Both the position numbers and the translations under genes were made by a program. The notes beneath the pieces were generated by a model that saw only the letters and a list, made by a program, of their open reading frames with translations, made no database searches and was not told the DNA's origin. This document shows, piece by piece, positions 52,008 through 61,746 of a stretch of DNA of 64,000 nucleotides. This DNA is from Lachnospiraceae bacterium (GTDB taxonomy: Bacteria > Bacillota > Clostridia > Lachnospirales > Lachnospiraceae). Within the stretch, counting starts at the first letter, position 1. Each line of letters starts with the position of its first letter. Where the stretch lies: NCBI GenBank assembly GCA_017542245.1, contig JAFXXN010000123.1:1-64000 (forward strand). The letters run 5' to 3'.

Positions 52008-54559
52008 TTTTTCGTTTGCTCCTTTCCGTTCTTTGTATAAAATAACGGGTTGAAATATGTTCCATCTACTGTGAGTTCCATATGGATGCAGCTACCTTCT
52101 TGGGAACCGTTCCCGCCCGACAATCCGATTTGTTCACCTTCGGCTACTTTCTGGTCTTTCGTGACGCTTACACTACTTAAATGCGCATAGGATACAGATA
52201 ATTTTCCTTCATCAGTTATTGTTACATAAGTTCCTAACATTTCATCAGATCCGACATTCGTCACAGTTCCGGTTATTGAAGATAATACCTGCGTACCTTC
52301 TGCAACTGAAATATCAAGTCCTTTGTGCATCTCATCTTCTTCGGTTACCGGATTTCTTCTGTAACCATAGTAACTTTTTACAGACCAAGGCGTAGCTACA
52401 GGAGATCCTAATACCTGCATCAGTCCATGTGTTGAGCTGTACAGCTGATACATCTGCCTCTTTTCCCCACTTCCAGATAGTTTCTCATCAATTATCCCAC
52501 TTAATGAGTTCGCTATAAGTTCAACCTTAAGAATGTATACTGTGTATTTCTCTTCGACAAGCTCGTATTCCGGTTCATCATCGTCATCATCCTCCTCATC
52601 ATCTTCTTCGCCATCATCATCGTCAGACTCTTCTTCAGGATCATCCTCTTCATCAGGGTTTTCATCCTCGTCGTCTTCTTCATCATCTCCTTCCTCTTCT
52701 TCCTCATCTTCTACCGGTTTCAGCACCCATCGTGTTCGGACATCCTCATCCTCTGTCAGCTTAAGTTCATACATAGCCTCAAATAATGCATCTATTTCTT
52801 CCATAGCTTCAGTACCTATTTCACCATACTGAGCTGAGAGATAATTTATCAGGGTATATGGATCGTGTCCTATATCCGCCAATGTATAAGTGTATTCATC
52901 ATAATCTGGATATTCTTCTTCGATACCATCTATCTTTTGCCGTAAGCCCATCTCAAGTGCTGACATCTTCAAGTCTGCTGCATCTATCTGATAAGGATTA
53001 CTCTGATAGCTTGAAGCTTCTTCTACAGATAACGCTTCTACTGTCGTGGGTATAACACTCATCGCACCCTCGCCACCAAATACCAGCAAAACTACTATGA
53101 ATGCAACTATCCCTATCATTACCTTACTTCCATGGAAAGCAGTGTCTATCATGAATTTGCTAATAGAAATGGATTTCTTAGCTCCTTCAGCTGTTGTCTT
53201 ACCTGCCTTGGCAGCTCGTTTTGCTTTTCTCTTGAGTAAAAGTCTTTTTCTGCTCAGCCTTTTTCGGTTTGCTTCCTTTTTCACCTGAGATTCTGTCTTT
53301 GGCTTTTTAGTGTTACTGATGGATTTTTCCGTTATAAAGCTTGATGTTTCTCTGCCTTCATCAGATACAAAATCTTTTGTTTTCTTTACAGTATCAAAAC
53401 CTACCCTTGCAACCTTACCACCTGCGTTCTCTGTTGCTTTTAATGCATCCGAAGAAGCGCTATCGTCCTTTTCACCAGTGGCTTTTGAGATTGTAATTCT
53501 TGCCTTTTGCAGTGCTAATGCTACGGCATCTGAGCTTATACCACCTGCTCTTTTAAGAACATCTCTATTGGAGGATTTATCCATATTGATACCGATTGAA
53601 TTACTTATAGTATCACCCGGGGTTATAGCGATGTCTTGACTATATGATTTATCTGTCAGATTCTCTCTATGAACACCATTAAGTTTTTCTCTTGGGTTCT
53701 CTATTAAATTATTCTCTGAAGTATTTATATTTTTTTCTTCTCTTGAATTTCCTTTATAATTTTCATCCTTACTTTCTTTTATGATTTCTTCTTGAAAATC
53801 TTCCGAAATGTTTCCTTTTTTCGCTATTCGATTTGCCCTCTGCTGTTTCTTTAAAGCATTCTTGCTATTATCATAAGCGTCATCATTTTTATGATTTTCA
53901 GGATTTTCAGGATTTTCAGGATTTTCAGGATTTTCAATTTTTTCAAGATTTTCAAAGCTTTTAAGTTTTACAAGATTTCCAGGTTCTTCAAGGCTTTCTG
54001 GCTTTTCAAGGGGTTCTAGCTTCTCAAGATTTTTCCGATTTACATATTCTTTATGATTACTGTCTATACGTTCTTCTTCATATGGGGATACTCTTGTTCC
54101 CATATTTCCTTGCTGAATACGTCTTTCAGGTCGTCTGCGATTTTTAGGATTATCCTGTCTTTCTCGGAAATCATCTAAGTCACTTTCTCCTTCTGGTTGT
54201 ATTCTTTCTTGGATATTTCGAAAAATGCGTAATTCATTACCTTCGAAATCTCCGTTGCTCATTCGTAAAGCCTCTTCGACTTCTCCTTCGGAGTTACTTT
54301 TTTCTCCAATAGATCTGCCAGATTCAAGAATGACATCATTCTCTAAATTTGCATTCTCTCTAGGATCTCCTCTATATCCATCTGTTTCGATTTCATATTG
54401 TTCTATATCATCCTTGCATTTCTTTGGTCTTTTATGATGTACTTTAGGGCCGTCTCTGGAGTTTTCTGTACTGGTAGCACTGAAACCCTCAACTTCGTGA
54501 AAACTGCCAGTTTTCTTTTCTATTTTCTCTGATGTATCGTTTTCTATAATTTCATCCAT
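52004..54559 (-). CDS. CD1108-type membrane protein with M23 peptidase-like domain
   Basis: An 851-residue protein. Residues 1-480 are charged, low in complexity and likely cytoplasmic, with repeats of NPE. A transmembrane helix (KVMIGIVAFIVVLLVFGG) lies near residue 490, followed by a lysozyme-like/linker region, a run of about 45 mostly Asp/Glu residues, and an M23/LytM domain at the end (YYGYRRNPV, HKGLDIS with HxxxD, YAHLSSV). The final motif reads GSCIHMEL where active LytM enzymes have HxH, so the first His is Cys. It would locally remodel peptidoglycan for the transfer channel, or act as a scaffold if inactive. Confidence 0.8.
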   Translation of the reverse strand: MDEIIENDTSEKIEKKTGSFHEVEGFSATSTENSRDGPKVHHKRPKKCKDDIEQYEIETDGYRGDPRENANLENDVILESGRSIGEKSNSEGEVEEALRMSNGDFEGNELRIFRNIQERIQPEGESDLDDFRERQDNPKNRRRPERRIQQGNMGTRVSPYEEERIDSNHKEYVNRKNLEKLEPLEKPESLEEPGNLVKLKSFENLEKIENPENPENPENPENHKNDDAYDNSKNALKKQQRANRIAKKGNISEDFQEEIIKESKDENYKGNSREEKNINTSENNLIENPREKLNGVHRENLTDKSYSQDIAITPGDTISNSIGINMDKSSNRDVLKRAGGISSDAVALALQKARITISKATGEKDDSASSDALKATENAGGKVARVGFDTVKKTKDFVSDEGRETSSFITEKSISNTKKPKTESQVKKEANRKRLSRKRLLLKRKAKRAAKAGKTTAEGAKKSISISKFMIDTAFHGSKVMIGIVAFIVVLLVFGGEGAMSVIPTTVEALSVEEASSYQSNPYQIDAADLKMSALEMGLRQKIDGIEEEYPDYDEYTYTLADIGHDPYTLINYLSAQYGEIGTEAMEEIDALFEAMYELKLTEDEDVRTRWVLKPVEDEEEEEGDDEEDDEDENPDEEDDPEEESDDDDGEEDDEEDDDDDEPEYELVEEKYTVYILKVELIANSLSGIIDEKLSGSGEKRQMYQLYSSTHGLMQVLGSPVATPWSVKSYYGYRRNPVTEEDEMHKGLDISVAEGTQVLSSITGTVTNVGSDEMLGTYVTITDEGKLSVSYAHLSSVSVTKDQKVAEGEQIGLSGGNGSQEGSCIHMELTVDGTYFNPLFYTKNGKEQTKK
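53893..53937. repeat. Five 9-bp tandem repeats
   Basis: GATTTTCAG is repeated five times (last copy with one change), encoding NPE repeats in the cytoplasmic part of the M23 protein. The 9-bp unit keeps the frame. Confidence 0.8.
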
Positions 54560-54584
54560 ATTGCCTCTTTATTCTCCTTATTTG

Positions 54585-54994
54585 CTACTGTGAAGACTCG
54601 CATAATATATGCTCGTTTATGGTTTCTTCTTTTTCTTTCTTTTCTCCAAACTTGGTGCTCATTATCTGGTAGGATTTTGTATCTTTCGGATATGAATCCA
54701 TAAACGGTATTTTCTTATTACCAAATACAAGAAGTCCGCAACCGCATTCTGCATTGAAGATGTATTCCAGTTCCACAGGGTTTAGTCCCAGCTTCTCCTT
54801 AAGCAGTTCCTTGTCATTTTCGGTCTGCTTCATTATATAAATGAACTGGCTTGTGCTCAGGATTGTCTGTACCTTTTCCGTCTGTAACAGGTCATACATA
54901 TTCTGAGTTATACCGGTTGGAATACCGCCCCATTTTCTGAAACGTTTCCAGATTTCAGCACAGTATTCTGCAGTACGGCCATCCCTCAATAAAA
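54585..54994 (-). CDS. VirB4-like conjugation ATPase, 3' exon
   Basis: Encodes the last 136 residues of the ATPase, including EIWKRFRKWGGIPTGITQN, a strong CD1110-family signature, and STSQFIYIM. It is separated from the 5' exon (57772-60196) by the group II intron. Read alone, the frame runs back into intron sequence to 55058 and would give a meaningless N-terminus. Spliced, the junction codon is C|TT and the motif becomes DEFHLLLRDGRTAEY, as in intact relatives. Confidence 0.85.
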
Positions 54995-57771
54995 ATGACG
55001 ATAGGTCAGGTCCTTTCGGACCTTTCGCCCCGTCCCACACCGTGCAAGCAGTTTTCACAGCACACGGCGTTCCATGGGATTAGTCTTTATTATTAACGTA
55101 GTAGTTTTCAAGGATTGAATAGCTTAACAAGATTGATAGATGTTCTGCCTACCTTGTTTCGCCACTTGTTGAGTTTCTGAATCTGAGCTGACTTCGTACA
55201 ACCGAGTCGCCCAATTATGGTTTTCATAGTATCCAAATCTTCCGTATTTATAAGTGTGACTACATCCTTATGAACTATTCTCAGATTACTATACATATCG
55301 CTGCCACCTTCATTCTTTGGTGTAAGTCTTATGCACGCAACTTCATCGAAAAGTAACTGAACCTTGCTTAACTCACATTTTCCTTTGCTAGCAACAAACC
55401 TAGAGAGCCTGTTATCACAGAACTCAATACTTTCACCGATAACTTCCGTCTTGCTAAGTTCCTCCAGCACATCAGCATAAGCAGTATTTCTTAGCATTTT
55501 ATGAATAGTTTCTCTGCCACTTTCTGTATAGCGGTTTACGCTTGGACTGTGACACATAGGATTTTTATGTCGGGCATAGGCAACTGGAACAATTATCATT
55601 CCGTTTATGTAGCGTACCTGTTTTGAATCCTTGTACTTCTCATAGAAATACTCATCCATAGCTCCTCTAAGCTGTGGCGGTTTCTCCTTGGAAATATCGT
55701 TTAGTCTCGTTGCATGTTTTATCACCGCATCTAAAGGTGAAAACAGCTTATGCACGTCTTCACAGACCATTGTTGCTATGCTGTAATACTGATGCATACC
55801 CACAACTTTCTGATTATAGGCTATGACGTCATTCTGCTGTTCTTGCGGATAGGCGTGAGCCTTGCATACTTTGCGCATTGCCATCTTCAGATTTTTCTGC
55901 TGTGTTGCTAATGCTTTATCAGTCATGTGAGATTTAATGACCCATTTCTTTCCTTTTCGGATAAGTTTAAATCTTATTCCTAAGAAGTCGCTGTATCCAG
56001 TTTCTAAGTTTGTTATCTTCGATTTTTCTTTGGATGTTTCCAGCTTCAGTCTCTCCATCAGCCATTTCTCTACGGCAAACTTCAACCTTACTGCGTCTTT
56101 GTATGATTTACAGAAAATTTTAAAATCATCTGCATATCTTATCAGATGGCATTCTTTAAGTTTTGTTGTCCTAAGCTTTTTATACAGATTTCCTTTACTG
56201 TCCGCTCCGTTCTTGCTCGTGAGAATGTCGCTGGGTGAGGGGTTATGCAATGGCATATTCTCCCACTGGCTTGCTACCCACCAGTCAAGTTCATTGAGGA
56301 CTATATTGGCTAACAGCGGACTTAGCACCCCGCCCTGCGGTGTTCCTTTATCGGGGGTACTTCGTACTCCGTTGTCCTCGATAGGGGCTTTTAGCATCTT
56401 ACTGATAAGGCAGATAAGCCCTTTATCTCGTATACCCAAAGTCCAAATCTGTTTTAGAAGCTTTCCATGGTCAACATTATCAAAGAAGCCCTTGATGTCT
56501 ACATCTACAACATAATGGAAGCCGTTTACTTGTGCCAGCTTGTAGCACATTGCTACTGCATGGTTTGTGCTTCTGTTCGGTCTGAATCCATAACTTCTGT
56601 CATAAAATTTAGCCTCACAGATAGGCTCCATTATCTGAAGGACGCTCTGTTGAACAATTCTGTCTATAACTGTTGGGATTCCTAACGGTCTGAACTTGCC
56701 ATTCGGCTTTGGGATATATACACGTCTAACCGCTTTGGGCTGGTAGTTGCGTATCTTCTCTTTTACCTTGCTGACTAGCACAGCTTCTGGCACTTCTCTC
56801 AAATGCTTGAAAGCTATGCCATCCACTCCCGCTGTGTTACTTCCGTCATTGTTTTTCAGATTTCTGTACGCCATTTTGATATTGGCATCCGAACTTATGA
56901 TACTGATTAGATTTTTGAATACTTTTCCTTCCGTGCTATCCGCGTAAAGTTTGTCCAACACATCTACCATGTTGTAATACTCTGCATGGCGGATAGTACT
57001 TTTCTTCAGCAATTCCTTTCCTTGCATAGTCAACATCACCTCACTTTCGTAAGACTTTGTTTCTTTTAGTCATACTCGAACCTATGAATGTTAACTACGT
57101 TATTTTATAAACTATCTTGTCGGCTGGGGATTGTTCCAGCCGTCCCACTGGAGGCTATTGCTCCACTTCCATTACAAAAGCTTCAACGCTCATGCCTCCG
57201 CTCTCACAACGATTAAGACAAGTTATACACATTTCTGTGCTTTCCTTGCCAACAGGTCATTGCGTGTGTAACCGCTCGCTGTTCGTTGCTTTCACCGTTC
57301 CGATATGATACATAGAATCTCCGTACTTAGGTGCTTCCTTTGAGCCTGCTGGATTATACTGCCTGTAACAGTATCCCGACTTTCACTTCCACCTGATTAC
57401 TTTTCGGTATCCAGCGCCAAACCATTGGCATATGCCTTTCGACATATTCGAATTAAGACCCTTTAAATCGTCAGTTCGTCCCCACTTTCGTGGATTCTCA
57501 CCATATACGGCTCACTACATAATCACCAGTAGCCCATGCCTCCATGAACCTTTCCTCAGCTTGACCTGTTAGGGCTGGCTTTTTGCTCTTCAGCCTAGCT
57601 TTACGACCCTTTCGCCTTACACTAGCTACTCACGCCGTAGGCAGTTTACGTGCGTCCCTTCGTGGCGTTACCCACTCATTTGAACGGCATCATATCAGTT
57701 GTATCAGCAAATTTGCCTTGCGGCGGGCTTTGCTGACCCCGTGACCTATTAAGCCACGGAACGGTTCGCCC
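54995..57771 (-). mobile_element. Group II intron inside the virB4 DEFH motif
   Basis: A 2777-nt retroelement on the coding strand of virB4. It starts at GGGCGAACC (57771) and ends at CGTCAT (54995). The 3' end has a domain-V-like helix (GCCGTGTGC ... GCACGGTGTG) and a domain-VI-like helix with the CCTGACCTATCG branch-point region. The 57028-57771 segment is structured intron RNA with no gene. Removing the interval joins exons of 2425 and 410 nt (945 codons in total) and recreates DEFHLLLR. The first bases are GGGCG rather than the common GTGCG. Confidence 0.88.
55108..57027 (-). CDS. ltrA: Group II intron reverse transcriptase/maturase
   Basis: A 639-residue intron-encoded protein. The reverse transcriptase domain has RRVYIPKPNGKFRPLGIPT, the TPQGGVLSPLLANI block and the catalytic YADD (IRYADDFKIF). 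The maturase domain is at about 380-500. The C-terminal HNH region is recognisable (CELSKVQLL ... EGGSDMYSNLRIVHKDV) but its histidine positions are replaced, so the endonuclease is probably inactive. The ATG at 57027 follows GAGGTG; codons back to 57039 are open. Confidence 0.9.
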   Translation of the reverse strand: MQGKELLKKSTIRHAEYYNMVDVLDKLYADSTEGKVFKNLISIISSDANIKMAYRNLKNNDGSNTAGVDGIAFKHLREVPEAVLVSKVKEKIRNYQPKAVRRVYIPKPNGKFRPLGIPTVIDRIVQQSVLQIMEPICEAKFYDRSYGFRPNRSTNHAVAMCYKLAQVNGFHYVVDVDIKGFFDNVDHGKLLKQIWTLGIRDKGLICLISKMLKAPIEDNGVRSTPDKGTPQGGVLSPLLANIVLNELDWWVASQWENMPLHNPSPSDILTSKNGADSKGNLYKKLRTTKLKECHLIRYADDFKIFCKSYKDAVRLKFAVEKWLMERLKLETSKEKSKITNLETGYSDFLGIRFKLIRKGKKWVIKSHMTDKALATQQKNLKMAMRKVCKAHAYPQEQQNDVIAYNQKVVGMHQYYSIATMVCEDVHKLFSPLDAVIKHATRLNDISKEKPPQLRGAMDEYFYEKYKDSKQVRYINGMIIVPVAYARHKNPMCHSPSVNRYTESGRETIHKMLRNTAYADVLEELSKTEVIGESIEFCDNRLSRFVASKGKCELSKVQLLFDEVACIRLTPKNEGGSDMYSNLRIVHKDVVTLINTEDLDTMKTIIGRLGCTKSAQIQKLNKWRNKVGRTSINLVKLFNP

Positions 57772-60196
57772 GATGAAATTCGTCACAGTAGTATCTCGTT
57801 GAAACGCCTTTTCCTCTGTTTCTTGATACTCTGGTCCATACTGCATCCTGAACTATGAGCATTCCAAGATCCTTTAGTTCTGTTCCTAAGTCCCTTATGT
57901 CGAAACATATGATCCTGTTGTGACTGTCCACATTTGTCCTATTATTAAAATAATTCTGTGTACCATGCACGTGCAGGAGCATACTATTCGCAAGGTGTGC
58001 AGCTTTTCTTTTGATAAGGTCGGCATACTCGCTATTTGTTATGTAATCCGGCTCATAGTCTGTCAGAGCATTATACAAATCTTCAAGCGTCGGCATTTCT
58101 TCCGGTACGGGATTCTTAAAATACCCTTTATAGATTTCACTGAGGCAGTTATCTATAATTCCTCTTTCCTCTGATTCAAGACCATACTTTGCATCAACCA
58201 TACATTCACAAAGCGTAAGCACGAATACGGATTTTGTTTTCAATGCGTCCTTATCATTTTCAAACCTTGAATCTATATCCAGAGGGTTCAGATAATCTGC
58301 CGAGTTTGTTGCCAGTTTTACCACGGTTCCGCCAAGAGACTCAACCAAAGGAAAATACTCGCCTTCCGGATCACAGATGATTATGTCGTCATCCGTATTC
58401 GTAAAGACACTATATATCTCCCTTTTTGCCGCAAAAGATTTTCCTGATCCCGGAATACCTATTATCAGCCCATTCGGATTATCAAGTTGCTTTCGATCTC
58501 CCAGGATGAGATTTTTTGAAAATTTATTAAGACCGTAATAAATAAAATTACCATCCTGCATCAGCTCATAAGTTCTGAACGGTGCCAATATTCCCGCGTT
58601 ATTTGTTAGCATAAGCCTTGGCTGATTCAACTCACATATACCTATCGGAGCGGATGCATTTATTGCTACCTCCTGAGAATATTTCAGAGGATATACCGTA
58701 CATCCGATACCCTTGAACTTTGAAAAAACCTTATCGTGTATGTTATTCACTTCTCTTTTGGTCTTTCCAAATGCGGTCACAAGGAACGTTGTCCTGATGA
58801 GCTTCTGATTTGATTCATTCAGATTTCTCAGAATTTCCCTTGCGTTTTTCTCTTCCTCAACAACTTTGCTTGAAATAATGTCACTGTCAACACCTGCATC
58901 AAATGCCTTTTTCTGCTGATTCATCTTTGCTGATTGTGAGTTTATAAGAGCCTCTCTGGTTATCTTTAATGCTTCAGAAGGGTCTAAGGTCTGCATATGT
59001 ATGGATACCGCAAAGCATTCGTTGATATCAGCAAGTGACTCTATCATGGTTTCATCCACATTTGCACAGGTAAACTCAAGATATCGGGTACTCATACATT
59101 GCCCTTCGGTCTTTACCAGGCCAGCCTTAGAAAAATCCATTTTTTTAGGAACAATATAATCCTTAAAACCATCACCCGTTTTCTGCATATCTTCATACGA
59201 AAAGCCAAACTTACCTATTTTGTCCTGATTGAAGAATTCATACATAAGCTTCATTCTTTCAGTTCCGTCAAGAATTCTTGCTTCACTTCCGATATTTGCA
59301 AGGTTTCCTATTACTTCCTCTGCCTTCTTTGTAAGCTTGTCTCTTGCTTCCCAGATGTTAACTGCTTTCTGCCCGAGAATGAGGTATCTGTTTTTCACAA
59401 TACTGTCCGTAGATTTCTCAAACAGATTTTTAAGAATTTCCGTGTTTTCCTTTCTGATAAAGTCAAATTCATCATTTCGTAACGGTATTTCAAGCTTATC
59501 CGAGATTTTCCTTCTGTCACGTCGCCTGCTGAACAGAAACACTTTGTAATCCATCTCCGGCGGAAATGCATTGAGGATATCCGAATAACTCTGCAGGATG
59601 CTGTCACGTTCTCTTTTATCTAGCATCTTGTAATTCGTATCATCAAATTCAATCATCACGGTATAATAGCCTTTCTTTACCTGGCATATACCGTCCGGAG
59701 ATATCTGGCTGAAGGTAACAGTCTGTTGGACGGAGATACCGTCCTGTTTCTCCTCTTTCTTACCGGATAGAAGAAGCTTCAGGTCTCGTTTTCTCAAATA
59801 TTCCTTTATTGTCAGTTTCTTTTTCTGTTCAAGAGCCTGCACCTCATTTACCAGCTGTTCTCTTCTTTTCATCCGTTCAAATCTGTTTTCTTTTCTATAC
59901 TCACGCTTCATTGGACGGAAGAATCTCCATTTGATAAATCTCAGAAAATATTTTTCTGCAGGCAGACCATCCTTTTCATATATGGAGCATATGATAGCCG
60001 GAAACAACAGTGCTACCATAAACAATGCTGCTGATTCTTTTCCGATTATATCTTTTGTCAGCAGATAGAACGGGACGCCTATCAGTACTGCAATTCCGTA
60101 GCATAGTATCTGCCGTTTTGAGAAACTTCCAATGAATCTGCTTTTTACTTTTGTGGGATCCTTTATCATATCTGACGATAAAGGTGTCTGTTTCAT
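57772..60196 (-). CDS. PrgI-VirB4-like conjugation ATPase, 5' exon
   Basis: Encodes residues 1-808. The N-terminus is a PrgI-type membrane domain with two hydrophobic helices at about 30-70. The VirB4/TraE domain follows, with Walker A (IIGIPGSGKS) near 584, IICDPEGEYFPL, and YYCDEFH at the exon end. With the 3' exon it makes a 944-residue ATPase (CD1110 family) that powers the type IV secretion channel. Without splicing, translation ends after seven intron-encoded residues, before the DEFH-following part of the ATPase. GGAAGGTG precedes the ATG. Confidence 0.88.
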
Positions 60197-60220
60197 CTGT
60201 TTGTCACCTTCCTTCTATAG

Positions 60221-61099
60221 TTAACCCCTAGCATTTAGAATCGCTTTGGCAAGAGAACCTGTCTTAAATAATGAGAAGCACAGAACTACTGTATGTGCCA
60301 TCAGCTGCCATATGGCTTCTGAGATATTTTCTGCTACAACAAGTCCGGATACGAGTGCTGCATATATTCCGATACAAACCATTATGAAGAATCCTTGCAG
60401 AGCTAGGGCAAATATACCTTTCAGATAATTCGATCCAATGCTGCCCCACTCCTTGTTTCCGAATGTTGCGAATGGTACGGGAGCTACTGAAACATACAAG
60501 TAAATCTCTATCATCCTGCCGTACATAATGACGGTTACAAGAATGCTCATAATGTTTATGGCCATTTGTGCGAACATTGACTGAAACACTAAGCTCCACA
60601 ATTCTCCGGTGGTCAAGGCATCAAGTTTTGCGTGTATTGTTAATACATCACCCCATACATCAGGAATAGCTGCTTCTTGATATATGGCAGCTCCGGCTTT
60701 CAATGTAACCTGACTCCCAAGATCAAATACTGCCATAACTATATCCGATGTTTTTCCAAGCAAAAATACCGCTATACCTGCCTTGAAAATGTATTTCAGG
60801 AATATTGCAGTATCAATGTCACGCATATTGTTTCTGTCGATGACCATTGTTATCAGTTCATAACATAGAACATAAGTGATAATTACAGCCGCAACGGGTA
60901 CCATCACCGTTTCAGATAACTGGCGTATGATGGTAAATATACTTCCGTTCCATGTACTCGGCGTCTGGCTTACTTCAAGAGCCGTACTGGCTACATTGTT
61001 GTTAAGGCTGTTGAAAAGGCCGGCTAGATTGTCTTCTATCCAGCCTTTCAGCATATCTCTTATGAATTCATTTATGGGATCGGTAATGAAATCAAACAT
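60221..61099 (-). CDS. VirB6/TrbL-like channel protein (CD1112 family)
   Basis: A 292-residue membrane protein with about six to seven hydrophobic helices. The N-terminus is amphipathic (DPINEFIRDMLKGWIEDNLAGLFNSLN), as in CD1112-type VirB6 proteins. It forms the inner-membrane part of the conjugation channel. AAGGTGA precedes the ATG, and the gene fits tightly between the pilin-like gene and virB4. Confidence 0.87.
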   Translation of the reverse strand: MFDFITDPINEFIRDMLKGWIEDNLAGLFNSLNNNVASTALEVSQTPSTWNGSIFTIIRQLSETVMVPVAAVIITYVLCYELITMVIDRNNMRDIDTAIFLKYIFKAGIAVFLLGKTSDIVMAVFDLGSQVTLKAGAAIYQEAAIPDVWGDVLTIHAKLDALTTGELWSLVFQSMFAQMAINIMSILVTVIMYGRMIEIYLYVSVAPVPFATFGNKEWGSIGSNYLKGIFALALQGFFIMVCIGIYAALVSGLVVAENISEAIWQLMAHTVVLCFSLFKTGSLAKAILNARG

Positions 61100-61110
61100 A
61101 GGCGTTCACC

Positions 61111-61470
61111 TTATTCTCCGCCACCTTCACCACCTTCTCCGCCTCCTCCGAAGAGTCCGCCAAGAAGCGGTATAACGGTCTGTGCTACGATGATGATACC
61201 TCCACCGGCCATAAGCTGCTTCAATCCGTTGTTCTTATCGGTGGGGTTACCATTTCCGTATGATTCGAGCAGGTTTATGATTCCCCAGATACCAATACCT
61301 GCCCCGATAGCAGTGATAACTGTTTTTAATGTACTGACTGCACTAGAGAAGAATCCCATTGCGTATATGCCATCAACGGCAAATCCGAAAAATCTTGCTA
61401 CTACTCCGACAAACAAGAAAAAATATGGCATAAACTGTTCCGCAACAATTGCATGCATTAATAAAATCAT
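61111..61470 (-). CDS. Maff2-family pilin-like protein
   Basis: A 119-residue hydrophobic protein with three helices and a glycine/glutamate-rich tail (LFGGGGEGGEGGGE). This matches Maff2 mobile-element proteins, which resemble VirB2-type subunits with paired helices (AVSTLKTVITAIGAGIGIWGIINLL; LKQLMAGGGIIIVAQTVIPLLGG). Together with TraX it may form or be modified as the surface component of the mating channel. GGAGA lies upstream of the ATG. Confidence 0.8.
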   Translation of the reverse strand: MILLMHAIVAEQFMPYFFLFVGVVARFFGFAVDGIYAMGFFSSAVSTLKTVITAIGAGIGIWGIINLLESYGNGNPTDKNNGLKQLMAGGGIIIVAQTVIPLLGGLFGGGGEGGEGGGE

Positions 61471-61505
61471 TTTCGTTTATCTCCTTTTCTGTTTTCTAAT
61501 AAAAT

Positions 61506-61575
61506 AAGGGCAGAGAGCTTTGTATTCATACCTTCGTAATCTTCTAGGTTTTATATGTTTCCGCTCCCTGCCCTT
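61506..61575. repeat. Long-loop inverted repeat upstream of Maff2
   Basis: AAGGGCAGAGAGC (61506-61518) pairs with GCTCCCTGCCCTT (61563-61575) with one mismatch and a 44-nt loop. On the minus strand a T-rich stretch follows. It may be an attenuator or terminator in the 5' leader of the pilin-like gene. Confidence 0.55.
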
Positions 61576-61644
61576 TGTTTGGCAATGCCCTTATATATTC
61601 AGTTGTAATTTTTGCTTTTTAAATTTACCTTTATGGTAAAGTTA

Positions 61645-61710
61645 CTATTTTGTAGGTTCCCTCGCCCAATGAGGTGCTGTGGGACGATTTTGTGTGATAT
61701 ATTTTCCCAT
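61645..61710 (-). CDS. Possible 21-residue peptide
   Basis: ATG at 61710 opens MGKYITQNRPTAPHWAREPTK with GGAGGT 10 nt upstream, in an otherwise gene-free 276-bp stretch between traX and the pilin-like gene. Size alone makes it uncertain; the strong ribosome binding site and the codons support it. It may be a leader peptide. Confidence 0.35.
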   Translation of the reverse strand: MGKYITQNRPTAPHWAREPTK

Positions 61711-61746
61711 TACATTGTTACCTCCGACAACTATAACTTTCCGATT

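Noticed and set aside
53893-53937. Possible CRISPR-like short repeats
   Set aside because: The 9-bp units have no spacers and lie in a coding frame; likewise the 24-bp radC repeats. No CRISPR array found.
57117-57308. Small plus-strand open frame upstream of the intron protein
   Set aside because: Lies opposite structured group II intron RNA; no supporting signals.
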